Shown: positions 54,845-63,951 of the stretch, in pieces
Numbering within the stretch: the stretch's first letter is position 1
Layout: every line of letters begins with the position of its first letter
Assembly (NCBI RefSeq): GCF_023554105.1
Contig: NZ_JAMJWE010000004.1
Location: forward strand, 177,999 to 241,998
Length of the DNA: 64,000 bases
From: Brucella sp. 21LCYQ03
GTDB taxonomy: Bacteria > Pseudomonadota > Alphaproteobacteria > Rhizobiales > Rhizobiaceae
Direction of reading: 5' to 3'
Made by a program: the position numbers and the translations under genes
The notes under the pieces: model-generated
Told to the model about the DNA's origin: nothing
The model's input: the letters and a program-made list of their open reading frames with translations, nothing else
The model's database searches: none

Positions 54845-54995
54845 CAAAACAGAATGCTTGCGGCACATAATGCCGCAAAGACAAACAAGCAGCACGGCTC
54901 TATGTTGTGTGAAGAAGGGAACGGTCTGATCATGCCATTGGCGGACAGGCTGGAATGCATGAGAGAGGGCCCTCACGGGTCGCATGGGGAGAGAC

Positions 54996-55874
54996 ATGGC
55001 CGACGTTCACGAGAAGAATCACGATTATCATATTCTTGCACCCAGCCCCTGGCCGTTTCTGAGCTCGGTTGGTGCCTTCGTGCTGGCCATTGGTGGCATT
55101 GCATGGATGCGATACATCAATGCGGGTGATCTGCCATTCTTTGGCATCAATCTGGCAACGCCTTGGCTATTCTTCATCGGTCTCGCGATCGTTCTTTACT
55201 GCATGTATGCATGGTGGGCAGACGCGATCAAAGAAGGTCACGAAGGTCACCATACGCGCGTCGTCGCGTTGCATCTGCGCTATGGCATGATCATGTTCAT
55301 TGCCTCGGAAGTCATGTTCTTTGCGGCATGGTTTTGGGCATTCTTTGACGTCAGCCTGTTCCCGAATGAAGTGCATCAGGTTCTGCGTGCCGAATTTACC
55401 GGCGGTCAGTGGCCTCCAAAGGGTCTTGAGGTTCTCGACCCGCTGCATCTGCCGCTTTACAACACCGTTATCCTGCTGCTGTCGGGCACAACACTGACAT
55501 GGGCGCATCATGCGCTGCTTCATAAAGACCGGTCAGGCATGATCATTGGTCTGGTCCTGACAGTCGCACTCGGTATCCTGTTCTCCTTTGTGCAGTTCTT
55601 TGAATATGCACATGCACCTTTTGAGTTCAAAGATTCGATCTATGGCGCAACTTTCTTCATGGCGACGGGCTTCCACGGCTTCCACGTTATCGTGGGAACG
55701 ATCTTCCTGCTGGTTATCCTGTTCCGAGCCATGAAGGGGGATTTCACACCGGAGCGCCATTTCGGTTTTGAAGCGGCTGCATGGTACTGGCACTTTGTGG
55801 ATGTGGTCTGGCTGTTCCTGTTCTGCGCCATTTATGTATGGGGCAGCTGGGGCGCGCCAATGCATGGCGGCTGA
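54996..55874 (+). CDS. coxC: Cytochrome c oxidase subunit III
   Basis: A 292-residue subunit with seven transmembrane helices. The conserved N terminus is MADVHEKNHDYHILAPSPWP, with the Glu in IASEVMFFAAWFWAFF and the closing WYWHFVDVVWLFLFCAIYVW. It stabilises the core and helps maintain proton uptake. ATG 54996 is preferred over 54984 because the conserved sequence starts there and GGGGAGAG lies just upstream. A terminator follows. Confidence 0.95.
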   Translation: MADVHEKNHDYHILAPSPWPFLSSVGAFVLAIGGIAWMRYINAGDLPFFGINLATPWLFFIGLAIVLYCMYAWWADAIKEGHEGHHTRVVALHLRYGMIMFIASEVMFFAAWFWAFFDVSLFPNEVHQVLRAEFTGGQWPPKGLEVLDPLHLPLYNTVILLLSGTTLTWAHHALLHKDRSGMIIGLVLTVALGILFSFVQFFEYAHAPFEFKDSIYGATFFMATGFHGFHVIVGTIFLLVILFRAMKGDFTPERHFGFEAAAWYWHFVDVVWLFLFCAIYVWGSWGAPMHGG

Positions 55875-55896
55875 TCAGCGAATTGGATGAAGTGAG

Positions 55897-55933
55897 GGGC
55901 GGCCTTGGAAACTTGGCCGCCCTTTATTCTTTT
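55897..55933 (+). terminator. Intrinsic terminator after coxC
   Basis: Stem GGGCGGCC (55897-55904) with GGCCGCCC (55915-55922) followed by TTTATTCTTTT. It lies about 20 bases beyond the coxC stop and before the DUF983 gene. Confidence 0.8.
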
Positions 55934-55949
55934 CATGTGTGAGGGTGTG

Positions 55950-56333
55950 ATGTCGGACCATCATCTTTATCCGCCGGTCGATCCGGTGAAGAGCGGAATG
56001 ACAGGCCATTGCCCACGCTGCGGCGAGGGCAAGCTGTTCAACGGTTTTCTGACGCTTGCTCCGCGTTGCAGCGCTTGTGGGCTGGATTACACATTTGCCG
56101 ATTCCGGCGATGGTCCGGCTGCTTTTGTTATCCTGATCATCGGGTTTATCGTCGTTGGGTCTGCTTTGTGGATGGAGGTCAATTATGGGCCGCCGCTATG
56201 GGTGCATTTTCTGCTGTGGGTGCCGTTGGCGATTATTTTAAGTCTTGTTGCTATGCGCAGCATGAAGGGTATTTTGATCAATCTGCAATATCGCAACAAG
56301 GCGGCACAGGGCCGTCTGGATGATGGCCAATGA
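55950..56333 (+). CDS. DUF983 family protein
   Basis: A 127-residue protein with an N-terminal zinc-finger-like Cys set (HCPRCGEGKLF and RCSACGLDY) and two C-terminal transmembrane helices (about 55-80, 88-108). DUF983 members are commonly encoded next to oxidase genes; a role in oxidase assembly is inferred from context. ATG 55950 has GAGG five bases upstream. It overlaps the surf1 gene by four bases (ATGA). Confidence 0.85.
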   Translation: MSDHHLYPPVDPVKSGMTGHCPRCGEGKLFNGFLTLAPRCSACGLDYTFADSGDGPAAFVILIIGFIVVGSALWMEVNYGPPLWVHFLLWVPLAIILSLVAMRSMKGILINLQYRNKAAQGRLDDGQ

Positions 56334-57076
56334 ACGAGGCGCAAAAGCCGAAAGCTTTTCCATGGGGTGTGCTGATCGCATCTCTTATCGCATTCGCGAT
56401 TCTGATTTCACTCGGAACATGGCAGGTTGAGCGGTTGCACTGGAAAGAAGCGCTGCTTGCATCGACGCAGGAGCGTGTGCATGAAGCTCCTTTGCCGCTC
56501 GCAGAGATGGAGAAAATCTATCGCGAGGAAGGCACTGTCGAATATCGTCCGGTCACTGTTTCAGGTACTTTTATGCATCAGGGCGAGCGGCATTTTCTGG
56601 CGACCTATCAGGGTCAGCCGGGCTTTAACGTTTATACGCCTTTGATGCTCGAAGACGGTCGCTTTGTGCTGATCAATCGCGGTTTTGTGCCTTATGAAAA
56701 GAAAGATCAGCAGACACGTCTTGATGGTCAACTCGATGGACCGGTGACAATCACCGGGCTGGCGCGCGATCCACTCACAAGCAAGCCGGGTTATTTTCTG
56801 CCGGATAATGATGCGGACAAGAATATTTTTTACTGGAAAGACTGGTCGGCCATGGCTGAAAGCGCGGATATTCCGTCGCTTGATGATGCGGTGCCTTTCT
56901 TTATTGATGCTGATAATAAGCCCAATTTCGGCGGTTTACCGATTGGCGGGATCACGATTATCGATTTCCCCAACAACCATCTTCAATATGCTGTGACCTG
57001 GTATGGTCTTGCTTTGGCGCTCTTAGGGGTTGTCGTGGCGTGGTTCTGGCGGTATCGAAAGGCTACAAAGACTTGA
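56330..57076 (+). CDS. SURF1-family oxidase assembly protein
   Basis: A 248-residue protein with a transmembrane helix at each end (about 12-30 and 218-238), enclosing a periplasmic domain. Conserved segments are [38 protein letters not shown] and the closing [22 protein letters not shown]1 delivers heme a to subunit I. It overlaps DUF983 by ATGA. Confidence 0.93.
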   Translation: MNEAQKPKAFPWGVLIASLIAFAILISLGTWQVERLHWKEALLASTQERVHEAPLPLAEMEKIYREEGTVEYRPVTVSGTFMHQGERHFLATYQGQPGFNVYTPLMLEDGRFVLINRGFVPYEKKDQQTRLDGQLDGPVTITGLARDPLTSKPGYFLPDNDADKNIFYWKDWSAMAESADIPSLDDAVPFFIDADNKPNFGGLPIGGITIIDFPNNHLQYAVTWYGLALALLGVVVAWFWRYRKATKT

Positions 57077-57149
57077 CAAGGGCCTCGTTGAAGCCCAACT
57101 CCGGCTTTATGTAATTTGCGCCTCAAGCCGAACCCAGCGAGCACGCTTC

Positions 57150-58190
57150 ATGACCGATAACCGCCCCCCTCTGGAAATACGCCTTTGCGGCCCGCGTGGA
57201 TTTTGCGCAGGTGTTGACCGGGCTATCCAGATCGTTGTGCTGGCTTTGAAGAAATATGGCGCGCCTGTCTATGTGCGCCACGAAATCGTGCATAATCGCT
57301 ATGTCGTCGAAGGCTTGCAGTCGCGCGGGGCAATCTTTGTCGAAGAACTCGATGAAATCCCGGCAGAGCATCGCGATCAGCCGGTGGTATTTTCTGCCCA
57401 TGGCGTGCCGAAATCGGTGCCAGCGGATGCAGAAGCCAAGAACCTGTTTTATCTTGATGCGACATGCCCGTTGGTTTCAAAAGTGCATAAACAGGCCATG
57501 CGCCATCAGCGCTTGGGCCGTCATGTGATCTTGATAGGCCATTCGGGCCACCCGGAAGTCATTGGCACAATGGGGCAGTTGCCGGACGGCACGGTCACGC
57601 TCATTGAAACGGTCGAAGATGCGCGGGTCATTGAATTTGCAGACCCGGATAATCTCGGCTTTGTCACACAGACGACGCTTTCAGTGGATGATACTGCGGG
57701 CATTATTGAAGAATTGCAGCAGCGCTTCCCGAATATGCATGCGGCGGCAGCGGAATCGATTTGCTACGCAACGACCAACCGTCAGGAAGCTGTGCGTCAT
57801 GCAGCACCCGGTTGCGATCTTTTCCTGATTGTGGGTGCGCCAAACTCCTCCAACTCCAAGCGGCTTGTTGAGGTGGCAGAAAAGGCGGGCGCTGGTATGT
57901 CGCTGCTTGTGCAGCGCGCTTCCGAGATTGATTGGGACAAGATTGGCGATATTTCGGTTGTCGGTCTTTCGGCTGGTGCTTCTGCGCCAGAGATTATCGT
58001 TGATGAAATCATCGATGCTTTCAAGGCGCGATTCTCGGTCAAAATTGAACTGGCCGAAACGACCGTTGAAACGGAAAACTTTCTGGTCAACCGCGAGATT
58101 CGCGATGTTGAGCTGACGGTGCAGGATATGGCATTCGTCAACGGCGAAAACCGGGTCGTCGGAATACCTAAATTTATGCAGGGGAAATAA
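57150..58190 (+). CDS. ispH: 4-hydroxy-3-methylbut-2-enyl diphosphate reductase
   Basis: A 346-residue iron-sulfur enzyme that gives IPP and DMAPP, the last MEP step. The three cluster cysteines are in [15 protein letters not shown] (about residue 20), [11 protein letters not shown] and [22 protein letters not shown] marks the substrate-binding segment. I choose ATG 57150; an ORF start at 57030 lies inside surf1 and adds 40 residues without similarity. It precedes thrB by five bases, forming ispH-thrB-rnhA. Confidence 0.97.
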   Translation: MTDNRPPLEIRLCGPRGFCAGVDRAIQIVVLALKKYGAPVYVRHEIVHNRYVVEGLQSRGAIFVEELDEIPAEHRDQPVVFSAHGVPKSVPADAEAKNLFYLDATCPLVSKVHKQAMRHQRLGRHVILIGHSGHPEVIGTMGQLPDGTVTLIETVEDARVIEFADPDNLGFVTQTTLSVDDTAGIIEELQQRFPNMHAAAAESICYATTNRQEAVRHAAPGCDLFLIVGAPNSSNSKRLVEVAEKAGAGMSLLVQRASEIDWDKIGDISVVGLSAGASAPEIIVDEIIDAFKARFSVKIELAETTVETENFLVNREIRDVELTVQDMAFVNGENRVVGIPKFMQGK

Positions 58191-58195
58191 GCGGC

Positions 58196-59176
58196 ATGGC
58201 CGTCTATACAGACATTAACGAAATCGAGCTTGGCGCTTTTCTTGAGCAATATGACATCGGTGCATTGACCTCCTATAAAGGCATTGCAGAGGGTGTCGAG
58301 AATACCAATTATCTCCTGCACACCACCACCGGCTCATTCATTCTCACGCTCTATGAGAAGCGCGTGAATCGTGACGACCTGCCGTTTTTCCTTAATCTGA
58401 TGCAGCATCTTGCAAAGCGTGGTCTCGAATGTCCGCAGCCAGTTGTGCGCCGTGACGGTGCGATGATTGGCGAACTTGCAGGGCGCCCCGCCGCGATCGT
58501 GACCTTCCTTGAAGGCATGTGGATGCGTAAGCCAACAGTTGCGCATTGCGAGGAAGTTGGCCGGGGACTGGCCGAGATGCACCTCGCAGGCGAAGATTTT
58601 GATATGCGCCGCCGCAATGGCCTGACGCTGCCCGATTGGCGTCCGTTGTGGAACCTATCAAAGGAACGTGCGGACAGTGTCGAGCCGGGTCTGGTTGCAG
58701 AAGCGGAAGGCGATCTCGATTATCTTGAAAAGAACTGGCCGTCAGGATTGCCGGAAGGCGTTATCCATGCTGATCTCTTTCAGGATAATGTGTTCTTCCT
58801 TGGCGACCGCCTGTCGGGTTTCATCGACTTCTACTTCGCCTGCACGGATATTCTCGCCTATGACGTGGCCGTGTGCCTGAATGCATGGTGCTTTGAGAAA
58901 GATTTCTCCTACAATCTGACCAAGGGCGCAGCCCTTCTTCGGGGCTATAACTCGGTGCGACCGCTTTCAGGCGCGGAAATCGAAGCGCTGCCTGTTTTGG
59001 CGCGCGGTGCGGCTGTTCGCTTCATGCTGACCCGTCTCTATGACTGGATTAATGTGCCGGAAGGCAGTTTCGTCATGAAGAAAGACCCAATGGAATATGT
59101 GCGTCGTATGCGCTTCCATCGTCAGGTCACATCGGCAAGCGAATATGGACTTGAACTGAGTGGGGCTGACGCGTGA
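58196..59176 (+). CDS. thrB: Homoserine kinase (APH-fold type)
   Basis: A 326-residue protein of the aminoglycoside phosphotransferase fold rather than the GHMP type, as usual in alphaproteobacteria. It begins [20 protein letters not shown], and the catalytic loop is [15 protein letters not shown] (about 190-205) with [18 protein letters not shown] closing the metal site. It phosphorylates homoserine in threonine synthesis. It overlaps rnhA by four bases (GTGA). Confidence 0.93.
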   Translation: MAVYTDINEIELGAFLEQYDIGALTSYKGIAEGVENTNYLLHTTTGSFILTLYEKRVNRDDLPFFLNLMQHLAKRGLECPQPVVRRDGAMIGELAGRPAAIVTFLEGMWMRKPTVAHCEEVGRGLAEMHLAGEDFDMRRRNGLTLPDWRPLWNLSKERADSVEPGLVAEAEGDLDYLEKNWPSGLPEGVIHADLFQDNVFFLGDRLSGFIDFYFACTDILAYDVAVCLNAWCFEKDFSYNLTKGAALLRGYNSVRPLSGAEIEALPVLARGAAVRFMLTRLYDWINVPEGSFVMKKDPMEYVRRMRFHRQVTSASEYGLELSGADA

Positions 59177-59637
59177 AGCATATTGAAGCTTTCACCGACG
59201 GCGCATGTTCCGGTAATCCCGGCCCCGGTGGCTGGGGCGCAATCGTGCGCTGGAATGACCATGTGAAAGAGCTGAAGGGTGGTGAAGCCGACACCACCAA
59301 CAATCGTATGGAGCTGATGGCCGCGATTTCAGCGCTTAACGCGCTCAAAGAGCCATGCGAAGTCGATCTTTATACCGATAGCGTCTACGTGCGTGATGGT
59401 ATTTCTGGCTGGATTGAGGGCTGGAAGCGCAATGGCTGGAAAACAGCAGCCAAGCAGCCTGTGAAAAATGCCGAGCTGTGGCAGGCGCTGGATGAAGCGC
59501 GCAAGCCGCATAAGGTGACATGGCACTGGGTTAAGGGCCATGCTGGCCATCCGGAAAATGAACGTGCTGACGAGCTTGCGCGTGCCGGTATGGAGCCGTT
59601 TAAATATAATGGCTACAAATCGCTTCAGGTGAAGTAG
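59173..59637 (+). CDS. rnhA: Ribonuclease HI
   Basis: A 154-residue enzyme that cuts RNA in RNA:DNA hybrids. The four catalytic acidic residues are in [38 protein letters not shown] and the C-terminal [12 protein letters not shown]. It starts at GTG within the thrB stop region and has the usual length. A strong terminator follows. Confidence 0.96.
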   Translation: MKHIEAFTDGACSGNPGPGGWGAIVRWNDHVKELKGGEADTTNNRMELMAAISALNALKEPCEVDLYTDSVYVRDGISGWIEGWKRNGWKTAAKQPVKNAELWQALDEARKPHKVTWHWVKGHAGHPENERADELARAGMEPFKYNGYKSLQVK

Positions 59638-59661
59638 TCATTTCCTGATATTTCGATATGA

Positions 59662-59697
59662 AAAGGCCGCGCTGGAAACCAGCGCGGCCTTTGTGTT
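59662..59697. terminator. Bidirectional terminator between rnhA and the MFS gene
   Basis: A 14-base stem (59662-59675 and 59679-59692, arms AAAGGCCGCGCTGG and CCAGCGCGGCCTTT) with AAA loop. T-runs flank it on both strands, so it can end transcripts from both convergent genes. Confidence 0.92.
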
Positions 59698-59707
59698 TGG
59701 AAACAGG

Positions 59708-61042
59708 TTACTTGCCTTGTTCGAGTTCTGATGGGTCTTTGAGGCGACCCGTCAGCGAGAATGCGAGCAGCGAAGATACCAGCATAACTGCACCAACGAT
59801 GAACATCGGCATTTCGTAAAGACCAGTCCAGTCCTTGACGAGACCTGTGATGTAAGGTGCTGCGAAGCCTGCAATGTTACCAATCGTGTTGATCAACGCG
59901 ATACCTGCAGCAGCTGCAGTACCCGTCAGGAAGCGCGATGGAATGGCCCAGAAGTTAGGCAGAGCCGAGAAGATCGCACAAGCTGTGATGGTGATCATCA
60001 GGATTGTGGTTGCAGGTGTAGGCATGAACAGCGCTGCTGGAATGGCGAATGCACCAACCAGTGCCGGAATACCAATGTGCCATGGGCGAACGCCACGCTT
60101 GGCTGCATCGCGGCTCCAGAAGTAGAGAGCGAATGCGGCTGGCAGGTATGGAATCGCGGTGATCAGACCCTTATCGAACACGTCGAACTTGGTGTTGAAC
60201 TGCTGTTCAAAGCCGCCAATGATCGTCGGCAGGAAGAAGGCCAGTGCATAAAGGCCGTAGATCAGACCGAAATAAACGATCGACAGAAGCCAGACGCGCT
60301 TATCTGTGAGAGCAAGGCCGCTGCGGTGTCCCGGTGCCTTTTCCTTGATCTTTTCTTCCTGAGCGAGAGCGCCATTCAGCCAATCGCGTTCGTCCTTGTT
60401 CAGCCATTTGGCGTCATTTGGCGTATCAGGCAGGTAGAAGAAGGTAATAATACCGACCACGATTGCAGGAACTGCAACGCCGAAGAACATGATGCGCCAG
60501 CCTTCTAGGCCAAAGGCACCGTGCATAGCGATGAGTTCTGCTGCAAGCGGCGCACCGATCACAGTGGTCAGTGGCTGTGCAAGATAGAACAGTGCCAAAA
60601 TCTTGTTGCGGTGACGTGAAGGCACCCAGGTCGACAGGAACAGAATAGCACCCGGGAAGAAGCCAGCTTCTGCAACACCCAGCAGGAAGCGCAGAACATA
60701 AAGCTCGGTTGCGCTCGAAACCCATGTGAACAGAAGGGCGACGATGCCCCATGTGACCATGATGCGGGCAAGCCATTTGCGCGCGCCAAACTTGTGCAAC
60801 GCAAGATTGCTTGGAACTTCAAGAATGATGTAGCCGACAAAGAAGATACCGGCTGCAAAACCGAACTGTGCTGCTGTGAGCGCGAGGTCGGTTGTCATCC
60901 CGTTCGGACCAGCAAAGGAAATTGCGGTACGATCCAGGAAGTTGATGAAGAACATCAGCGCGATGAACGGGACGAGCCGGATCGAAATTTTCGATATGGC
61001 CGACTTTTCAGCGGGCGTCATTACGTGAGATTTTTGCTGCAT
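59708..61042 (-). CDS. MFS transporter, anion:cation symporter (ACS) type
   Basis: A 444-residue transporter with 12 predicted helices. The first helix and loop read FINFLDRTAISFAGPNGM, the ACS-family entry signature, and RFLLGVAEAGFFPGAILFLSTWVP is the helix 4 motif of the ExuT/tartrate-type group. Such proteins import organic anions such as sugar acids, tartrate or 4-hydroxyphenylacetate; the substrate is not determinable. GGAGG precedes the start. It is divergent from a LysR-type regulator that probably controls it. Confidence 0.9.
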   Translation of the reverse strand: MQQKSHVMTPAEKSAISKISIRLVPFIALMFFINFLDRTAISFAGPNGMTTDLALTAAQFGFAAGIFFVGYIILEVPSNLALHKFGARKWLARIMVTWGIVALLFTWVSSATELYVLRFLLGVAEAGFFPGAILFLSTWVPSRHRNKILALFYLAQPLTTVIGAPLAAELIAMHGAFGLEGWRIMFFGVAVPAIVVGIITFFYLPDTPNDAKWLNKDERDWLNGALAQEEKIKEKAPGHRSGLALTDKRVWLLSIVYFGLIYGLYALAFFLPTIIGGFEQQFNTKFDVFDKGLITAIPYLPAAFALYFWSRDAAKRGVRPWHIGIPALVGAFAIPAALFMPTPATTILMITITACAIFSALPNFWAIPSRFLTGTAAAAGIALINTIGNIAGFAAPYITGLVKDWTGLYEMPMFIVGAVMLVSSLLAFSLTGRLKDPSELEQGK

Positions 61043-61096
61043 TGCAGATCCTCCCTGCTAGCATATTAATCGAAGCGAAGGAGCTTGAAGGGGTGT

Positions 61097-61110
61097 ATAT
61101 CAAAAGATAT
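61097..61110. promoter_or_regulatory. Palindrome in the MFS/LysR intergenic region
   Basis: ATATC-AAAA-GATAT at 61097-61110, between the divergent MFS and LysR genes. Such short inverted repeats are typical LysR-box candidates. No direct evidence of binding. Confidence 0.4.
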
Positions 61111-61244
61111 TGCACATTCCGGCGGCAACTGCGCTTTTAAATAGGCAGATAGCTAATGATTGCGACATGCCGCCGCAAGCGATTTATTAGCAGCGATTTG
61201 TGATATAAGCTCACAGGTATGCTCAGGTGCTAACGAGGGTTTCT

Positions 61245-62138
61245 ATGCGGCCACTTCCTTCTTTGAATGCGCTTAAAGCTTTTGAGGCTGTCGCGCGTCA
61301 TCGTTCAATGACGCGGGCGGCCGAAGAACTTTTTGTGACACATGGTGCAGTTAGCCGCCAGATACGCGCACTTGAAGATACTCTTGGCGTTTTGCTTCTC
61401 ACCCGCAATGCACGGGTCAGCGATCCAACACCCGAGGGTGCGCGATTGGCCGAAGGTCTTGCCAGTGCTTTTTCAATTATTGAAGCAAGCATTGAGCGGG
61501 TAAAGCCCGGGCCGCTGACTTTATCATGCTCTTCATCCATTATGATGGAATGGATTATTCCTCGCATCGGTCGTTTTCATGGGCGCTATCCGAATATCGA
61601 ACTACAATTTAACACGAATTATGATCGTGTTGATTTCATGCGCGACAAGATTGGTATTGCAATTCGTTCAAGCGTGATTGAACCGCCTGCGGATGCAGTG
61701 ATCCGCGATATGGGGCGCGAGGAAATCGGGCTTGTATGTGCGCCGTCCTATTTGAAACAGTGCCCGCTGATTGATCCCACGGATTTAGGGCATGCAGCGG
61801 TACTAGCCACGCAGACGCGCCCGGAGGCCTTTAAAGACTGGCAGGGGGAAGGAAAAGCAGATTTTCCGACGCCGGAGCCGAAATCCACATTTCATCATTT
61901 CTATCTGCTGATACAGGCAGCTTTATGCGGTTTAGGCGTAGCTGTCGTGCCGCATATGTTAGTCGCGCAGCATATAGAATCGGGGCGGCTTGTTGCACCT
62001 TTTGGCTTTCGCCCGGGACCACGTCGGATGCTGCTTTGGATCGCACCACATCGGGCAGGACAGCCGGACACACTTGCACTTGAGAAATGGCTGACGCGAG
62101 AAATGCGTGCCCCGCTGGAAAAGCAGGGCGCGTTATAG
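61245..62138 (+). CDS. LysR-family (GcvA-like) transcriptional regulator
   Basis: A 297-residue regulator. The N-terminal winged helix-turn-helix reads LPSLNALKAFEAVARHRSMT and AAEELFVTHGAVSRQIRALED, close to the GcvA subgroup; a substrate-binding domain (about 90-290) follows, with YLLIQAALCGLGVAVVP. ATG 61245 has GAGGG five bases upstream, preferred to GTG 61227. It is divergent from the MFS gene and likely regulates it in response to the transported compound (inference). Confidence 0.9.
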   Translation: MRPLPSLNALKAFEAVARHRSMTRAAEELFVTHGAVSRQIRALEDTLGVLLLTRNARVSDPTPEGARLAEGLASAFSIIEASIERVKPGPLTLSCSSSIMMEWIIPRIGRFHGRYPNIELQFNTNYDRVDFMRDKIGIAIRSSVIEPPADAVIRDMGREEIGLVCAPSYLKQCPLIDPTDLGHAAVLATQTRPEAFKDWQGEGKADFPTPEPKSTFHHFYLLIQAALCGLGVAVVPHMLVAQHIESGRLVAPFGFRPGPRRMLLWIAPHRAGQPDTLALEKWLTREMRAPLEKQGAL

Positions 62139-62139
62139 A

Positions 62140-62182
62140 GCGCATCCCGAAAAGTGTGAAACGGTTTTCGGAAAAGATGCGC
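62140..62182. repeat. Nested palindromic intergenic element, second copy
   Basis: GCGCATC-CCGAAAA (62140-62153) pairs with TTTTCGG, a four-base bulge and GATGCGC (62165-62182). The core CCGAAAAGTGTGAAACGG and the stem-plus-bulge layout match the element at 7845-7885. It lies between the convergent lysR and peroxiredoxin genes. Confidence 0.65.
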
Positions 62183-62196
62183 GTTAAAGAAGTGGA

Positions 62197-62682
62197 TTAT
62201 AGCTGTTCGATCAGCGTTGCAGCACCCGAAGTTACAGCCTGTCCAGCCTGTTCTTCGATGTTGAGTGTCTTGACGACGCCGTCTTCAACGATTGCCGAGT
62301 AACGCTTCGAGCGAATGCCAAGGCCGCCAGCTGTGGCATCAAGCTCAAGGCCTATTTCCTTGGTGAAAATTGCTGAGCCGTCGGCGAGGAATGTGATCTT
62401 GCCTTCGCCGCCGGTGCTCTGTGCCCAGGCACCCATGACGAATGGATCGTTGACCGAAACGACCGCGATTGCGTCCACACCCTTGGAAAGAATGGTATCG
62501 CGGTTTTCGAGATAGCCCGGCAGGTGGTTGAGGTTGCAGGTCGGTGTGAAAGCGCCGGGAACTGCGAAAAGAACGACTTTTTTGCCAGCGAAAACTTCAT
62601 CAGTCGTCACTTCTTTAACGCCATCCGCAGTCTTTACCTTGAATGTTGCTGCGGGAAGCTTGTCACCAACTTTGATCGTCAT
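62197..62682 (-). CDS. Peroxiredoxin (Prx5 type)
   Basis: A 161-residue thiol peroxidase. The peroxidatic cysteine is in FAVPGAFTPTCNLNHLPG (about 50), the PGAFTPTC motif of the Prx5 group, and SDGSAIFTK-like residues (ADGSAIFTKEIG) lie near 105. It reduces hydrogen peroxide and alkyl peroxides. GGAG seven bases upstream fixes ATG 62682 over the longer ORF to 62712. Confidence 0.94.
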   Translation of the reverse strand: MTIKVGDKLPAATFKVKTADGVKEVTTDEVFAGKKVVLFAVPGAFTPTCNLNHLPGYLENRDTILSKGVDAIAVVSVNDPFVMGAWAQSTGGEGKITFLADGSAIFTKEIGLELDATAGGLGIRSKRYSAIVEDGVVKTLNIEEQAGQAVTSGAATLIEQL

Positions 62683-62824
62683 TGTTTTCTCCTGAGAGTG
62701 AGCATCTACCATCTCGGCTCACATATACGAATGGCTGAACTTCAATTGCCATGCATGAAACATGGCGATGACACTTAAGCTGATTGCTTGCTTGCGGACA
62801 ATTTCAAATTGCTGATTGATGAAT

Positions 62825-63610
62825 TTAATCCAGCCGTACGTGACCGGAGACCGCCTTGCCGTTTTGTACCAGTGTATAATCGATCAGCGAACCATCCGGT
62901 ACTTTCCCACTAAGCGTAGCAATGAAACGCTTCTGACGCGGGAACCCGTCAGCTTTTGCCTCAGAGAGGCTGAATTGTTCACTTCCGACAAAGAGTTCAG
63001 CGGGTGCTTCAAAATCTGGGGCTGAAACTTCAAAAATAGCGTTGTTTTCGTGCCTCTTTGCCGATTTTACACCAAACTCTGTTGTTGCTGGCAATGGCAG
63101 GCGGTCGAATGCAGTCTCGACAATCGTGCTTGCAGCGATGGCCTGTGGAGATTGCTCTGACGTTTTTGCATTGAGGGGGAAGTCAAATTCGGCCTGAACC
63201 GGAATGCAGATATTCTGGCAGACTCCAAGAAAAGCGTTCCCCTTCAATCGTTCGGTGCCAGGGTTTACGGTGAAAGTGACTGGCAATGAAATTGGATGCT
63301 TATAGCCGATGCCGCTTTCATCGCCTGTGCCAAGACTGACCGGTGCAGGAAATTCAATGCGTGCGCTTACACCACCATCAAGGTTGAACTGTGGTGGTAC
63401 ACCGGCATCACCCGGATTGCGCCAGTAAGTTTTCCAGCCAGGATTAAGATCAATCTGCAATGCTCCGCGCAACTCGCCATTTTTGCCAGTTTCTTCAAGA
63501 ATGATACGAACCTTGCCACCCGGCGTTTCAGTCCATTCGGACGTTGCGCCTTGAGCGGGAGCGATGGCAGCCATAACCAAGGGTAAAATCAAAAAATAGC
63601 GTAATTTCAT
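62825..63610 (-). CDS. Protein-disulfide reductase DsbD N-domain-like periplasmic protein
   Basis: A 261-residue exported protein: signal peptide MKLRYFLILPLVMAAIAPAQG, then a domain with LNPGWKTYWRNPGDAGVPP and a single disulfide-type pair in LGVCQNICIPVQAEF (CxxxC). This matches the N-terminal (DsbD-alpha/ScsB-like) domain family that takes part in periplasmic thiol transfer. The membrane and thioredoxin domains of full DsbD are absent. The start at 63610 begins directly at the signal peptide; no good Shine-Dalgarno is seen at it or at 63664. Confidence 0.82.
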   Translation of the reverse strand: MKLRYFLILPLVMAAIAPAQGATSEWTETPGGKVRIILEETGKNGELRGALQIDLNPGWKTYWRNPGDAGVPPQFNLDGGVSARIEFPAPVSLGTGDESGIGYKHPISLPVTFTVNPGTERLKGNAFLGVCQNICIPVQAEFDFPLNAKTSEQSPQAIAASTIVETAFDRLPLPATTEFGVKSAKRHENNAIFEVSAPDFEAPAELFVGSEQFSLSEAKADGFPRQKRFIATLSGKVPDGSLIDYTLVQNGKAVSGHVRLD

Positions 63611-63672
63611 GCGGTGAGATTGATTGAAAATCGTGGTTCTATCAAGGCTAAGTTTATGTTTCATATGATTGC

Positions 63673-63951
63673 TTAGCTTTTCATGACGAGATTGAAAAAT
63701 ACCGTTGAGAAGATCACTGTGCCCAAAGCAATATGCATCATGAAGGCGATGTTAGAAATGATGCGCATATGCGAATACTCCGGGAAATGATCACTGATTT
63801 CATGTGGTGGCGTTGGGTTGTGCCAGAGGTAAAGCGCAAAGCGATAATTGCCGCGTGGCATTGTGAAAATGTAATAAAGATCAGACACATCGCCCGTAGC
63901 CTTGGTCATTGAAGGGCTTTGTCTGACAAAATCTATTAGAGCCTGAATCAT
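63673..63951 (-). CDS. Small membrane protein, possibly continuing beyond the window
   Basis: A 92-codon ORF with a soluble N-terminal part (HNPTPPHEISDHFPEYSH) and a C-terminal transmembrane helix (about 65-88, SNIAFMMHIALGTVIFSTVFF). I do not recognise a family. The reading frame stays open upstream of its first Met to the window edge, so the true start may lie outside. It ends eight bases before the longest start of the DsbD-like gene. Confidence 0.5.
   Translation of the reverse strand: MIQALIDFVRQSPSMTKATGDVSDLYYIFTMPRGNYRFALYLWHNPTPPHEISDHFPEYSHMRIISNIAFMMHIALGTVIFSTVFFNLVMKS

Noticed and set aside
57030..57149. N-terminal extension of ispH
   Set aside because: The extra 40 residues overlap surf1 and resemble no IspH; the conserved protein starts at 57150.
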